A stretch of 64,000 nt of DNA from Nemertoderma westbladi. Its lineage: Eukaryota; Xenacoelomorpha; Nemertodermatida; Nemertodermatidae. The stretch is from positions 62,001 through 126,000 of the forward strand of contig JAUCBJ010007696.1 of NCBI GenBank assembly GCA_032718475.1, given 5' to 3'. A program made the position numbers and the translations under genes. Numbering within the stretch: position 1 is the stretch's first letter; each line of letters begins with the position of its first letter. Shown here piece by piece: positions 11,306-23,391 of the stretch. The notes below the pieces were generated by a model. That model was not told the DNA's origin. It ran no database searches and saw only the letters and a program-made list of their open reading frames with translations.

Positions 11306-13509
11306 GGCTGCTCCATGCCATAAACCTAGTACCGGTACGGTAACTGAAATGTTTTGAAAATTGTGATTTTTCGCCCTAAATGGCGTTTTCGTGGGTGGGC
11401 ATAGAATTCAGCTGGCACAATCCAGCAATCTTAAAGCCGTATCTGCAACCGGTGCTGATATATTACTATCCAGCCAGCTATCTACTATGCAATTCGAACT
11501 AACAATTCATACCCATTTTCCTCACTCAAAACACAGCAACTGCAAAATAATGCTAGTTATTGAGTTACTCGGTTACTGGGCTGCCAGGCTGCTGGGTTTT
11601 TAAAATGTATCAACTGAATGTAATCACTCGATTTTATTGTTGCAACGGTTGCAAAACCCAGTTTGTTGAAATATATGTTATATTCCCTTTCCCAAAATGT
11701 AGCAACTGCAATGCTGCAATGGGTTGCAGTTACTAGGTTTTGGTAAGTAGTTACTGGATTTTGGGAGCACAATACAGCAATATCTGAATTGTGGTGAAGG
11801 TACTACAGTCAGACAGTACTAGGTTTTGGAAAAGTTTTCCCTGTTTAAATTTTGCAGAGTTTGATTTCCCAATACCTAGTAACTGTTAAGTTGCTGTTAT
11901 TTTATTGTTCCAAAAATGTAATTCTGGAATGATTGAGTGGAGGGGTATTTAAATTGATCAATTAGTGTGATTTCATTATGTTCAGTTATTCATGGGTCGT
12001 ACTAAATACTACAAAAAGCACAAAACAAGCACAAAAAAGCACAAAAAAGTAAAAAAAAAAGCACAAAAAAGTAAAAAAAAAAAGCACAAAAAAACATTCT
12101 CACATCAAGAGACATGGGGGGGGGGGCGAAAATATGAGAGATATTGTTACAGACACACCCCCCCCCCCCCCCCCCCCCACATACGAAGGTAACCCATACG
12201 CCTATATGATTGATTAATTTGCAACGTTCTGACCTACAGCAGTGGTTAAACCCAGGCAGGAACTGTGTTTCCAACAGACGCAGATATCGTAACCAAGGCA
12301 GTTCCGACCTAAGCGAGATTCTTGCAAGTATGACTATGACTAATATCATCATACTTGTCCTCAGACGTTATCAATCGCCCACTCGAGAGGTTCGGGAAGA
12401 CCGTGATGTGATAATTGTACAGTATGTCGATTTATCGGTGAATAAAGGCATTCCAATAACAGAATAATCGCGATTTCGGTCAACACTGACATATCCAGTT
12501 TACAAGCGCCTATGCTGCGTCGCTACATCTCCCACATCGCTACATCGTTACAAGTAATTAACCAGAACGCTGATAAGTTGACATAATGTGACAATAACAA
12601 AGTCTATTACAGTATTATAAGTTCTATCCTGATATTTGAATTGAACCATCTTTACATTCTGACATTAGCCTGATATTGCACTAGGGTGCTCATGGTAGGG
12701 CTGTACCTGTAAGTGCTCGTGCTGGTACTCACTCACTGGCAGCTATATGACATGAAAGAATACTGGACATGTGATTATCCTTCCGGTAGCCTAGACACTA
12801 CTGCACTACATGATATTGCTTCTATCATCTGTTCTATTACAAGCTCAATAAACAGCTATCAGTTTGATTTTTTGTCCTTTTTTTTACTTTTTTGTGCTTT
12901 TTTTGTGCTTTTTTTTTACCTTTTTTGTGCTTTTTTGTGCTTTTTTGTGCTTTTTTTTGTGCTTTTCTTGATTTTTTTGTGCTTTTTTGTGCTTGTTTTG
13001 TGCTTTTTGTAGTATTTAGTAGGACCCGTTATTCATTGCAGCATTGACCCTTGGACAAACTGCAAACTACTGCCACATTGAACTATAGGCCTACAGGAAA
13101 ATTCTCCGTGATGGCCTTCACATTAGTTTTGCAAGCCAAATTCGGATAAAAGTGGATTTTGTTTGGAAACCGATCTAAATGAAAGACCCTTGGATGAACA
13201 AACTACAAAAGAATATAGACGTCACTTATATATGGCATCTCTAGCTCACAATGAATATAGGCCTACCAAAGACACTAACAACTAACATCCAATCTAAATA
13301 AACTGCCGCTTACGTTATGGAAATGCAGAAGGTTCTGCAACTGCCCTACTGGGTATTGAAAATAAAAATAATTACACATTCAATAAGGATAGTTCTGGAA
13401 AACAAGACAGAACGAAATGCCAGCCCGCAAAAGCTAGAAAACCTTAACTGCGATTATTTCAGAACTAGACGGAAAGCACTTACTTACTAGGTTTTGGCAT
13501 GGAGCAGCC
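11306..13509. mobile_element. Element bounded by 25-bp inverted repeats (copy 2)
   Basis: Duplicate of 15-2209, including the nested Mutator-like element at 11994-13027. Its left terminus is 26 bp downstream of the exon 2 donor. Confidence 0.55.
11994..13027. mobile_element. Mutator-like non-autonomous element with 9-bp TSD (copy 2)
   Basis: Same element inside the second duplicated segment, with GTTATTCAT at 11985-11993 and 13028-13036. It differs from copy 1 mainly in homopolymer and GTGCTTTTTT module number, so it was duplicated with the segment and did not insert independently. Confidence 0.8.
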
Positions 13510-14678
13510 GATTGGGCCTACGTATATACTGTTATAGTAGTTTGAGTAAGTTAGGCCCACGGGCTGACCGCCGGTAGTAAGAACAGAAGAATGTAGCGTA
13601 CTACCACACCGGCAACAGGAAACATACAATTAAGTAGAACCTGCGTCTGTGCGTTGATAGACATATTGTACTTAATCCAACCGGAGAGCTCTAGAGCTGT
13701 ACTGATATGATAATAATTATGAATAGTACATTTTCATTGGACGCTTAAAGGCTGTAAGGAGTGTAGTAAGGCTCACTCAATCGGTTCGTTAGGCCTACCG
13801 TAACACGTTCGTGGGGCCATCGTGCAGGATGAGGCTCAGTTATTAGATACAGATTAAAATTGAGCAATTCTATCCCAAAATCGGTACTTAAGAAATTTAA
13901 ATAAATAATTAAGAAAATTTAACCAAAACCAATAAGAATACATCAAAGAAGAGAAGAAAGACCCCCCCCCCCCCCCCCCACCCTCCTTCAAGCGCCCTTT
14001 TAATCTGCACCACCCCAACCCACAAGGAGCATAGAGGATTAAAGGAAGGCAGATAAAGCAAGCTGACTTTACCTCTACACTATGTAGTGGATATGTCCTA
14101 TTGATGTAATTACCTGTTGCCAAGTAGTGCTGAGGTGGTTGGACTATGGTTCCCAGCGCCAGTAGATATGCTAGGCAATATCAAGCATGCCAATGGATGG
14201 GGGAGCTGGACGTATAGAGACGGTGGCATTTTGATAACTTATTACGTTTAGATCAATTAAAAACACATTTCTTAAAGCAAATCTCTTGAACTAATTAAAA
14301 ACTATAATGGAATGGGTTATGGGAATACATTTATATAATTTTGAAGTATAATTATTTAAATCTTATATATACTAGAAAATAATTAATATCCTTTAAGAGG
14401 CAGGTTGAAATTGCTGATTTTACCCTAATCAACTTAATTAACTAATTAACTGCTATTATCTTAGCTTCTCGAAGGCCACACGGAAATTCAACTTGGAAAA
14501 TTTCTAAACTTTGGCCAGACTACATGTGTACCAAGTTTGGTTAAATTTCATTAACATTTGGCTGAGTTATTAACGTTTAAAATTTGGACACAACAGATCA
14601 ACAGAACACGTTCGTGGGGACTTCGCGCAGCACGAGGCTCAGATATGAGACACAAATTTAAATTTAGAATATAATAAA

Positions 14679-15154
14679 GCAGTACTCGGTACTCGTCTTC
14701 ATTGTAAGCCTTGTTGCGCTCGTCCTTATTTGTATTTAAATTTTTTTCCTAAACGCAGACTTGCGATCTTTATAACTATCGATGCGTTCAATAGCGAAGC
14801 CATGTGTTTTATAGGAGTATAGTCCTGTAGTCATCGCAGTACTCGTCTTCATTATAATCCTCGTTGTGCTCGTCCTCATTTGTATTTAAATATATTTCCT
14901 AAATGCATACTTGTGATCTTTATAACTATCGATGCGTTTAATATGCGAAGCCAGGTGTTTTATATGAGTATAGTCAACGCAGTACTCGTCTTCAGAATAA
15001 TCCCCGTTGTGCTCATCCTGATTTGTATTTAAATATATTTCCTAAACGCAGACTGGCGATCTTTATAACTATCGATGCGTTCAGTATGCGAAGCCTGGTC
15101 TTTTATAGGAGTATAGTCAACGCAGTACTCGTCTTCATTACTGCCAGCCGGAAA
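14679..15154. repeat. 143-bp tandem repeat, about three units (copy 2)
   Basis: The same array carried in the second duplicated segment, identical in unit number and spacing. Confidence 0.85.
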
Positions 15155-15942
15155 CTCGGAGCAATAGGCCTACTGCTTGTACAATGCGTGTCAATTTCAA
15201 CACCGCCAGGCACTGGGTGATGGCAGAGTGAGATTAAAAAACCGAATTATTTCATCCTCGGTTACGGTTAGTCCAGTTTGCCCGTAGCGGCAGCGATACC
15301 GAAAGTCAAGGTAACAGACAGAGGCGGCCTTGGTCTGTTGGTGGTGAGTTCAGGAGTTGTTTGATTTCAATTCCAACACTTTTCTGGGCAGCTGGGTAGA
15401 CTCTGGTGGTAGTGGGTACCTGAACTAAGAATGCCAGTAGTGCGGTAGTTCTGTAGTTAGCAGTTGCTTTGCTACCAGTCCGGTTCTATAGTCTGACAGT
15501 CGTAGGAGTAGGCAGGCAGGGCGGTACGGCGCCAACGGCAGAACGGACCCTCTAAACTAATTCAGGACCGCAGTCCAGCAGTCCGCACTACAGTGCATGG
15601 CTAATTAGGGCCTACAGAATTTGGCCTGTCCTGTACCAGTATACTGGTATATACCGGTACGTGATCTATAATCACTGCACCGGTACCGCGGTACCAGTCA
15701 GCCAGTACCGTAAAACACCGAACACAGTATGGTATTGCAGTATTGTCTGATTGCAGGATTCCTGATTCAGGGATTGAGTATAGTACCGGTACAGGCAGAC
15801 AGGCCACAATGGTATTACTGTAATTTCGTAATTTGCCAGAAACCCAGCTGATTTAGTCACCTAGCAACCCGCTGATGTCAAGCATTATAATTTTGGATAA
15901 ATAAATTTATTATAACTGTAAGACAGTTGCACTGGTGCTGCA

Positions 15943-16250
15943 CGAAGGCCCCAAGCAAATTCAACTTGGAAAATTTCTAAACTTTTGACAAACTATTTCA
16001 GTATTTGTCTACCAAGTTTGGTTACATTTCATCGAGGATTGATCGAGATATTAACGTTCAAAATTGGACACTGCAAAAAAAGCGACAGATCAGCAGAACG
16101 ACAGGTTGTCTAATGGTACCCCTACGCTAAGGCTCACTCACTTCGTGGCTCGCCCCACAACAGAGCAACAGAACAACAGACACACCGATTGAGTTAGTGG
16201 TACCTGTATGCTAAGCTCGCTTACTTTCGTCGCGCGCCCCACACTGTGTA
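15943..16250. repeat. Dispersed repeat family R1, diverged copy, with GC-rich tail repeats
   Basis: Contains gaaggcccc, aattcaacttggaaaatttc, taccaagtttggtta and attaacgtt as in 5415-5600. It is followed by two related blocks reading ggtacc..cta-gctaagctc, ending in gctcgccccac at 16149-16159 and cgcgcgccccac at 16232-16243. A third related block is at 19725-19760. It lies just upstream of exon 3. Confidence 0.6.
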
Positions 16251-16305
16251 GGTGTAGGAGGGGAGTAGGCCTTCTGTGTATCGGTATTTATTCGGTTTAT
16301 TTTAG

Positions 16306-16650
16306 GAATTCGAAGACAATCGGGACGCCGACGATGCTGTCTACGAGATGGACGGTCGCGAGATGCTCGGTGAACGTATCGTAGTGCAGCACGCGAAGGG
16401 GCCGGGTTGGGGGCGGGACCGAGATCCGGGGGCGCGTGAGAGCGAGTACGGGGGGCCGTACGGCGGGGGGGCCAGGCGGCCGGAGTACGGGGGGCGAGGG
16501 GGCTACAGAGGGGACTCGGGGGGCTACAGAGGCGACCGAGGGGGGCACCAAGGGGCCCGATCCACCGGGGGTTTGGATAAATACGGGCCCCCCACCAGGA
16601 CCTCACATCGACTCATTGTACGGAATATGAGTAGCAGAATGAGTTGGCAG
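16306..16650 (+). CDS. SRSF4/5/6-like: SR splicing factor exon 3 (end of RRM1, GR-rich linker, start of RRM2)
   Basis: The exon starts after tttattttag and ends before gttaga. It is 345 bp, 115 codons, phase 0 on both sides. Residues 1-36 ([20 protein letters not shown] and on through [12 protein letters not shown]) are the end of RRM1 with the DADDAVYE motif diagnostic of SRSF4/5/6. About 55 residues of Gly/Arg/Tyr-rich linker follow ([24 protein letters not shown]), the usual hinge between the two RRMs and a likely arginine-methylation region. The last part, [18 protein letters not shown], is beta-1 of the second, pseudo-RRM. Codon use is far more GC-rich than the AT-rich flanks. Reverse-strand open frames here (16211-16606) are shadows of this GC-rich exon. 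Confidence 0.95.
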
Positions 16651-18580
16651 GTTAGAATAATGTGTAACTACGGTACTGCCTTATTCAGATGTTGCAGATA
16701 TGTGATTCCAATCCAACATGTTGATTTTCTGTTTCCCTAGTGCGCGTATACACCATCTCCCTTAATACAACAACTTAATACAACTGACCCCTTAAAAAAT
16801 TGTTGGTTGTATTAAGGGAGATGGTGTATACTCTTACTGTATACAGACAGAGTGCAGTATATGAAATTTGAATGTTTTGATTTATTATATTTTATTGTTT
16901 TAAACAAATCAACATAAATTATCTGTTTTCTCTATTTAAAGAATTTAATTAATTTATTATATTTTTCTATAATCAACTTCCTTTCAATTCGCGTTTGATC
17001 AAAAAGCTACTCGTTTCCAACTTTCGCAACTTAATTGGCGAACAACAAACTAATTTTTTGCTTTCGGGTTTTTACCCTTTTTATTTTTTGTTGGTTTTCC
17101 CATCCGGGTTCTTTTTCAGACGATAACTTTACGTCAACTATATACAATCAATCTTATAACATTATCTGTTATTAGAGGCCGATGAGGTTTTTTAACTTCT
17201 ACTTTTGCTTTTCTTGTTTCTTAAACTTAAACTGTTTTAATTTTAATTAATTAAATGATACTTTTGTTGATCGTATCTTTTGTAAGTCTGTTTGCTATAT
17301 TGTACTGGTAAATAATTACTTAATCTTTCTTGTCTGGAATTAATCGTAACTTATTACCAACATGTGTACCGGTATATTTATTTTATTCAATATTATCTCA
17401 TTTACAGGTCAAAGCCCTTCAATCAATTGTTTAATTAATTATCAATAATGTTAATTATGATGTTTACCGTCATTATTCTTATCAACCCTCAAGTTTTATT
17501 TACGTTATACAAAGTTCTGACGAGCTGCCAATGTCCAGCACTATTGTGATGTCACCAACAATGACGTCATCATTTGGTAGTCAAGGCAACACAAATTCAT
17601 GTAGAGGTCAATAATTGAGCGGACAATGACCATGCAGTCAGTTGAGAAGTAGTCCATTGAGTCAGTGTTAGACAGAACAGAACATACAACGCCACCAATC
17701 AATTGGTCACTTTTACCATCTCATTTGGGGTGTTGATGCAAGTCATTGAGGGTGTTAAGATGCAATTTCAGTGCCAATATCAACTATAAGACAGGTAATA
17801 TAGTTCAACTTATGTCTGTCTAGGTGTTTCTGTTAAAAAAAAGACACTTAAAATTGAGTTTTAATTAGGTCCATAAAGTGTTTATGTCTCATGTTTATTT
17901 TATTTATTTCGACAAATCATGATTTAAGAGATACATGAATCTCGAATAATCTAAATCGGAGAATCGGCTGTAGGTAAATCAATTACAGATCTGTATTTCT
18001 TAAAAGGACCAAAAATTCAATATTAGAAATTTTAATGTCGGTTCGTGTATCACAACAAAGTGTTTTTATAACTACATCCCTTAATGCCATTATAACAACG
18101 GATGTTAAACAATTATTTTTTTTTATAGAACGAGAACCTGTCATATTATTTGGCAGAAACTCAAAGTTCTTAACAATTCATTATTATTTTATGTAACTTT
18201 CACAAACTACAGTACCTACTTTGGTTTGTTTTATATTATTGTTCGTTTTTGCAGCTTGCAGATCGAATATGGGTTGCAGCATGTTAATTAACTTATATTC
18301 TCAGCTGAAAGTTCTTTAGAACTAATGATATGATAAATAAATTAAATTAACAGAAGAAACACATGTCATGTATTATTAATAGGCAAATATGACAAAGAGA
18401 GGATTCTAGAATTACTTATCAACTATAAGAAAGACTTAGTTTCGGTTCTGGGTATCAAGGGGAACTGCTATTTAAATTTTTGTTAATTGAATTATTCTGA
18501 ATTGATACAGTTACTGCACATTTCTGCATTGCTGCATGTTTCTTATTATCTTAGATTCTGTTAAACATTGTATCCTCTAG
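16651..18580 (+). other. Intron 3 of the SR gene
   Basis: Starts gttaga and ends ctctag. AT-rich, with no other gene. The only clear internal structure is the fold-back at 16746-16831. Confidence 0.8.
16746..16831. repeat. Short hairpin MITE-like fold-back
   Basis: Arms gtatacaccatctcccttaa (continuing tacaacaa) and its reverse complement, about 28 bp each with one gap, separated by about 26 bp. It lies 95 bp after the exon 3 donor, so it could form a strong hairpin in the pre-mRNA. Confidence 0.8.
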
Positions 18581-18753
18581 GATCTCAAAGACTTTGTTAG
18601 GAAGGAGGGCGAAGTCACATATGCCGAGGCTCACAAGATCCGTAATGAAGGCATCGTTGAGTTCGAAACTCGTAACGATTTAGTCGCCGTTCTAAAGAAT
18701 TTAAATGGCATCGAAGTGAATGGGAGAGTTATAGAGTTTATAGAAGATCAACC
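18581..18753 (+). CDS. SRSF4/5/6-like: SR splicing factor exon 4 (RRM2 body)
   Basis: The acceptor is tatcctctag and the donor gtaagt at 18754. The exon encodes DLKDFVRKEGEVTYAEAHK, then EGIVEFETRNDLVAVLKNLNG and VNGRVIEFIEDQP. Joined to the previous exon it recreates SWQDLKD, the signature heptapeptide of the SR pseudo-RRM, followed by the family's EVTYADAHK-like strand. In SRSF1-type proteins this helix contacts RNA and the SRPK kinase. Length is 173 bp, ending in phase 2 (cc of a proline codon completed by the next exon). It is too short and too split to appear as a long open frame but is unmistakable by motif. Confidence 0.95.
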
Positions 18754-18864
18754 GTAAGTTGGTTGTGTTCCTAGGGTTTTAGTGAATAGGAGAGTTAGTA
18801 TATATATGGACTGTGTTACTAACACATTCGATTTTTGACGTATTTATCAATGTATCTGTTACAG

Positions 18865-18909
18865 GGGTTCCAGGAGTGCATCACGATCGCGTTCTAGATC
18901 TTATCGCAG
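18865..18909 (+). CDS. SRSF4/5/6-like: SR splicing factor exon 5 (first half of RS domain)
   Basis: A 45-bp micro-exon between acceptor gttacag and donor gtaagt at 18910. With the incoming phase it reads G-SRSASRSRSRSYR and ends with AG of a split serine codon. Alternating Arg-Ser is the RS domain that SRPK and CLK kinases phosphorylate and that drives nuclear import and speckle localisation. The next intron is about 39.5 kb and holds the Helentron-like array and the giant satellite. Confidence 0.9.
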
Positions 18910-19461
18910 GTAAGTTCAATAATTTATTAATGTGAGAATCATCTGAGGAGACGGCAACAGTCGCCATATTATATCAGTTACACATCTAATAGCTAAGATC
19001 TATGAGATATATAAATCAATTAAATAACTTGTTCTTTACAGGCAAACAATCTTAACTCCATTCCAATTCAGTTTGCGTAAAATGTACTTTACAGCTGATG
19101 CTGATCAGGTGATCATATGCACTACTGAAAATTATAAATAGGTAGAGTTATTTATACATTATGTAAAAAAATAATGTTTTTTATATTCGAAACTCAAATT
19201 TAGCTACCGAAATTTTGGTAAAAACATTCGTATTATTAGATAATATTTAAAAATTGAATTTCCATTTGAATTTATTTATTGAAATTAAATCCCAATGAAA
19301 CATAATTTAATTTATTATCATCTTCATTCAAAATCAAAAGAAATGATTTAAAAAATATAAAACTCAATATTAATAATTATTAGTAGTCTGATCGCGTTAA
19401 ATATATTGCCGAGTAATAATAAATTATTACAATCATGACCGGAAAGAGTACATAAATAATA

Positions 19462-20583
19462 CTAGAGACGGGCCTAGCGGCCCGTGAAGCAAGTCGTAGG
19501 AGACAGTACAAGTCAAGTAAAAGCTTTTTATTCTTGTCTGATAATCAATTAGTGTGAGGGAAGTCCCGGTGGTGTACGAGAAATTTTCTAGACAACTTCA
19601 AACCATAACTAGAAAGCCAGCAAGCTGGCTGGAGGGAGCCCGGGGGAAGAATTCTAGCCAAGACTATTACAAAGAACTATGTCAGTCAGCAGTAAGTAAA
19701 CTAAACAATTGTCTAAACTGTAAGGCGTGAGGCTAGCTGACTTTGTGGCTCGCCCCACATGATAAAAAATGCAACTTAGCTACCACTAACAAAAATATAA
19801 TATGAAGCAAATAATTTCATTATCAAGAACGTTTACAAGATATAAGATACGATTACCGAATATCTATAAAAAATCCCATGATGCACAACCAAATAAATAA
19901 CAACGAATAGAGCCAAATAACAAATTTAGTTTCCTTCTATAGGTATTACCCCGTCGTCAAGCGGAATATCTCTTCCCAGTGAATCCTATGTGAATATGTA
20001 ATATATTATATAGGCGGTAGGCCAGAGCGGGCTCCTTAAATACATGCAACTACTGTATTATACTATATAGGTCAACTACTTTGTGTACCTAAAATTCATG
20101 CTCCTGATCCAACCCCTAACATAGCAGTGAGTAACCTTATTGTAGATATACCCTTAGGAAGCACTGGGAGAGCAATCAGCTTATGGGGTAATACATTAGA
20201 AACCAACAGCTTATGTGTGAGTAAACATTGACTTTCCTTATAGCCTACTAGTAAAACTTGGCAACCAACACGTTTTACTATGACTGTGTAGAACATATTA
20301 AGCCATATTTCATCATGAACACCAGCTGTTATTTTACCATTGCTTTTAATTTTGCGACAAAATAATGTCAAAAAACTAAATATATCGAATACCACACATA
20401 GAATCGATCTGAAATTTTGTAACGCGATTATGAACCACCAAAGCAATGTACTTGTAAAATTTCATCAAAATCGCCAGGCAGGAAGTGCCTGAACCTGGAT
20501 AATTATCAGTCAGTCAGTGTCAGTCAATGTAATGTATCCTGAAGATTCTTACAGTAAGTATCCCGCTGTCAAGCGGGCTCCTA
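19462..20583 (-). mobile_element. Helentron/Helitron2-like element, composite (unit 0)
   Basis: Read on the minus strand, the 3' end is a hairpin (ACGGGCC-TAGC-GGCCCGT on the + strand, 19468-19485) followed by CTCTAG, ending at 19462. The inner repeat next to it reads AAGCAAGTCG on +. At the far end, 20546-20583, the shared terminal block ttcttacagtaa is followed by aagcgggctccta, which does not pair with AGCAAGTCG. The two ends thus come from different subfamilies, so this is a recombinant or two truncated copies. CAGT repeats at about 20508-20526 and a degraded copy of the common core are present. No Rep/helicase gene. Confidence 0.6.
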
Positions 20584-20937
20584 ATAATTATGTTGTAATC
20601 ATCTAATGAATTATAAAGCTGGTGTGATGATAGAAGATAGAGAGCAGTTAGCGAAATGATTATTTTGTTCTATCGGATAGAGTAGTCGGAGTCTCAGAGA
20701 GGAGTCGAGGTGTCAATTGATTAATAACAATAACAGCAGTTGTCATGAATTTAATACAATCGCGCACAAGAAGTGATAAGACAAATTCGTTCTTATTTTT
20801 GTAATAAATAAAACAAGTTGAGATGTTTCAATATAAACCGCGATTAACAATTTACACTGTTCAAAGTAAACCACGATATTAATTAAATACAACAATTATA
20901 ATATTATTATTATAACAGATTTTTATATTTCAAACTA

Positions 20938-23390
20938 CTAGTGACGGGCCTAGCGGCCCGATAAGGAACCGACTTTTTATTTTAAATAAAAGAGACAACG
21001 AGAATTAGTATAGAACTAATAATTATGTAAAAATACAATCATATTTCATACAATAATTATTAATAAATTCGATCTATTATTAGTTGCTCAATTCTAGAAC
21101 AAAATCGACCTGCAACTAGTGAAGACCTCGTTTTGGAATTTAGAAACCACGCTGGTGCGATGCGCGATATCGTTTTTAGTTAATAAATTGAAAACTCCAT
21201 CAATTCATGTGCAACCAGTAATAAGAAATCGCGATAAATGTAATTAAATAAAAATTATTCTAGAAAAATTTTCCTCAAAAAGTATGAAGTCTTGTCATTG
21301 GTGACGCGAAACTAGGCTAATGAGATTCAGGATATTGCGTTTAATATAAAAATCGAAAACGCTATCGAATTCCGTAAAGGCGTTAATAAAATACTGCAAC
21401 TTTTTTGAAATTTGTAAAATTCTAGAACTAGAAAAAATTAAATTTTGAACGGCGCTGTTTGGGGTTTCGAAACATGGATAGGCTGAAAGAGGACATCGAA
21501 TTAAGTTGAAAAATGAAAACCCCATCGAATTTGGACAACGCGTTCCGGAGTTATAGCGGATCGAAAAAAGTTGACCCCCCCCCCCCCCAGTCGCCAAAAA
21601 TTTACAGTAATTTAAAATTTTGCAAAAAAAATTTTTTGCGTTATTTTTGATGGCGAATCGATTGGCAGTACTGGCTACGAAAAAATTTTTTTTGAAATTT
21701 TTGGTCAGAAAAAAAAACATGGAAAAAGTATATTTGTGGCTGGCCACGAGAAAAGGGACCTTATGTCGCAAAACCTGATTCTGAGATAATCGCGTTTAAA
21801 GTTTCCCTCTATTTTTGAACAAATTTAATTGGATTATCAATTTAGAAATGTATAAAACGATGAGGGAAATTCAAATTGGTTCTGATATTCAATATACCTA
21901 GGAAATAACTAATTACGGGAAGCAATATAAGATGTTGCAGTGTTGTATATAACACTGTCTTAGGGTTTTCATGTCTTAATTTAGGACTGTAATAAATTGT
22001 AATTGTACTACTGTAATATGTAGGTACTGTAGGCCTACAGTTATTTTTTAAATGCAATATGGCTGTCATTTTCTTAATTAATCTTCGTTAGTTCTTACAT
22101 TTTGTAATCCCAATAAAGAATTCAAAATACAAATAATTTTAAATTTTGTTAAAAAAATTTATCTTTTTGAAAAAATTTTAAATTAAAAAAAAAATTTTTT
22201 GGTTTCATGTTTTTATGAAAATTTTGCAATATTTTTGTTAAAATAGTTCATGAACAATATTAGTTTCAAATTGTTAAAAGTTGTATAAAAAGCCGAATAA
22301 CATTGAGCTGCCTAACTATATAGTAAGAATTGTTATGATATTATTAATATTTTCCATTTTTTTTTAATAATCGCTTATTACAGTATAACCGCTATTAATA
22401 AAATTTTTTTTGCTACCCGATTCACCTTGACATAAATCGCTATAACTTTTTTTTGGAAATAGATATTGAGACACCGTTTTTTTTGTTAAAATCTCTGGAA
22501 AATTCTGCATCTCATAGGCCTAATAACTCAAAATCGACATCCGGTGACATAAGGTCCCTTTTCTCGTGGCCAGCCACATTTTTAAAAAGATTTCATGTCT
22601 TTGCCTATGGTCAGAGAATGATCCAACTCTGTAACTTGGCAATCGCTCAAATCCATTCAGCTGAATGGCACAGTAGAGTAAACTAAAGTAAATTCCCTAT
22701 ACAATGTTCTGAAGGGGAGACTGATCCAACAATAAAACATTTTCTGAAGGGGAGACTGACAGAGAGTAATCAAACAATAAAACATTTTGCAATAATGTTG
22801 GCATTAATGTAGCCGATACACTGTATACCTAATAGTCATTCAGCAGGGGGAAGAGTTATTCAGCTGAGGCGGTAATAGATTGCAAACTAAACCAACCAGT
22901 TGGCAGCCTCATCGATTTATACTAAGCCTGTGTAGAACCACAAACTAAATCAACCAGTTAATATTTGCTTTGACAAGAGTGTCCTAGGGCCTAAACAAAC
23001 AGTATGGGTGTACTAAGTACAATAATCTTGGCAACCTCATCGATTTATACTAAGCCTTGTGTAGAAATGCATTACATAAGCCATTTTTCATCAGGACACC
23101 AGCTGTCATTGGTGTTATTTTACCATTGCGCCTATGGCGTTTTTTCGTTTATGTCTATTTTTCGAGCCCACGGCTCATGGACGAAATAGCGAAACATACC
23201 AGGGACCTTAGAATCGCGGTATCTAGCCGCTGTGAAAATTTCATCAAAATCGTTAGAGTAGTTTTGGCTGTAGATCAGCCAGCCAGTCTCGAGCAATTCT
23301 TACAGTAATGAACCTCTCGGTTTAGTTTTGGCTGTAGATCAGCCAGCCAGTCTCGAGCAATTCTTACAGTAATGAACCTCTCGGTTCCTA
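20938..23390 (-). mobile_element. Helentron/Helitron2-like element, subfamily I (unit 1)
   Basis: The + strand left end is CTAGTGA, hairpin CGGGCC-TAGC-GGCCCG (20945-20960), then ATAAGGAACCGA. The right end is ttcttacagtaatgaacctc followed by tcggttccta. On the minus strand this is a 5' end TAGGAACCGA, an inner complementary repeat, a hairpin and a terminal CTAG: the asymmetric inverted repeat plus 3' hairpin layout of Helitron2/Helentron elements. The core ends in gaaaatttcatcaaaatcg and CAGC repeats. The tail carries a partial 63-bp tandem duplication (about 23259-23384). It is interrupted by the MITE at 21736-22577. No transposase is encoded. Confidence 0.75.
21736..22577. mobile_element. 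842-bp MITE with 32-bp perfect TIRs
   Basis: The left terminus GTGGCTGGCCACGAGAAAAG (32 bp in all, to 21767) is exactly inverted at 22546-22577. It is flanked by attt at 21732-21735 and 22578-22581. Units 2 and 3 of the array carry the uninterrupted site (gtatatttttaaaaag in unit 3), so the insertion and its 4-bp duplication are proved by comparison. The interior is AT-rich with no transposase. A 4-bp TSD is compatible with several superfamilies, so I do not assign one. Confidence 0.88.
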
Positions 23391-23391
23391 A

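Larger units (their letters stand above)
11292..15940. repeat. Second copy of large duplicated segment (intron 2)
   Basis: Near-identical partner of 1-6896 without the 2253-bp insertion. The empty site is at 14447-14451 (taact). It fills most of intron 2 between exon 2 and exon 3. Its homology ends at about 15940, where a different copy of a dispersed repeat (15943-16110) begins. Confidence 0.93.

Noticed and set aside
16211-16606. 131-residue reverse-strand open frame
   Set aside because: Antisense of the GC-rich exon 3. The forward frame has clear RRM motifs and splice sites, while the reverse product is Pro/Arg low complexity.
18581-18909. Processed pseudogene of an SR protein
   Set aside because: Exons are separated by introns with good GT-AG signals and matching phases, and no frame damage is seen in exons 3-6.
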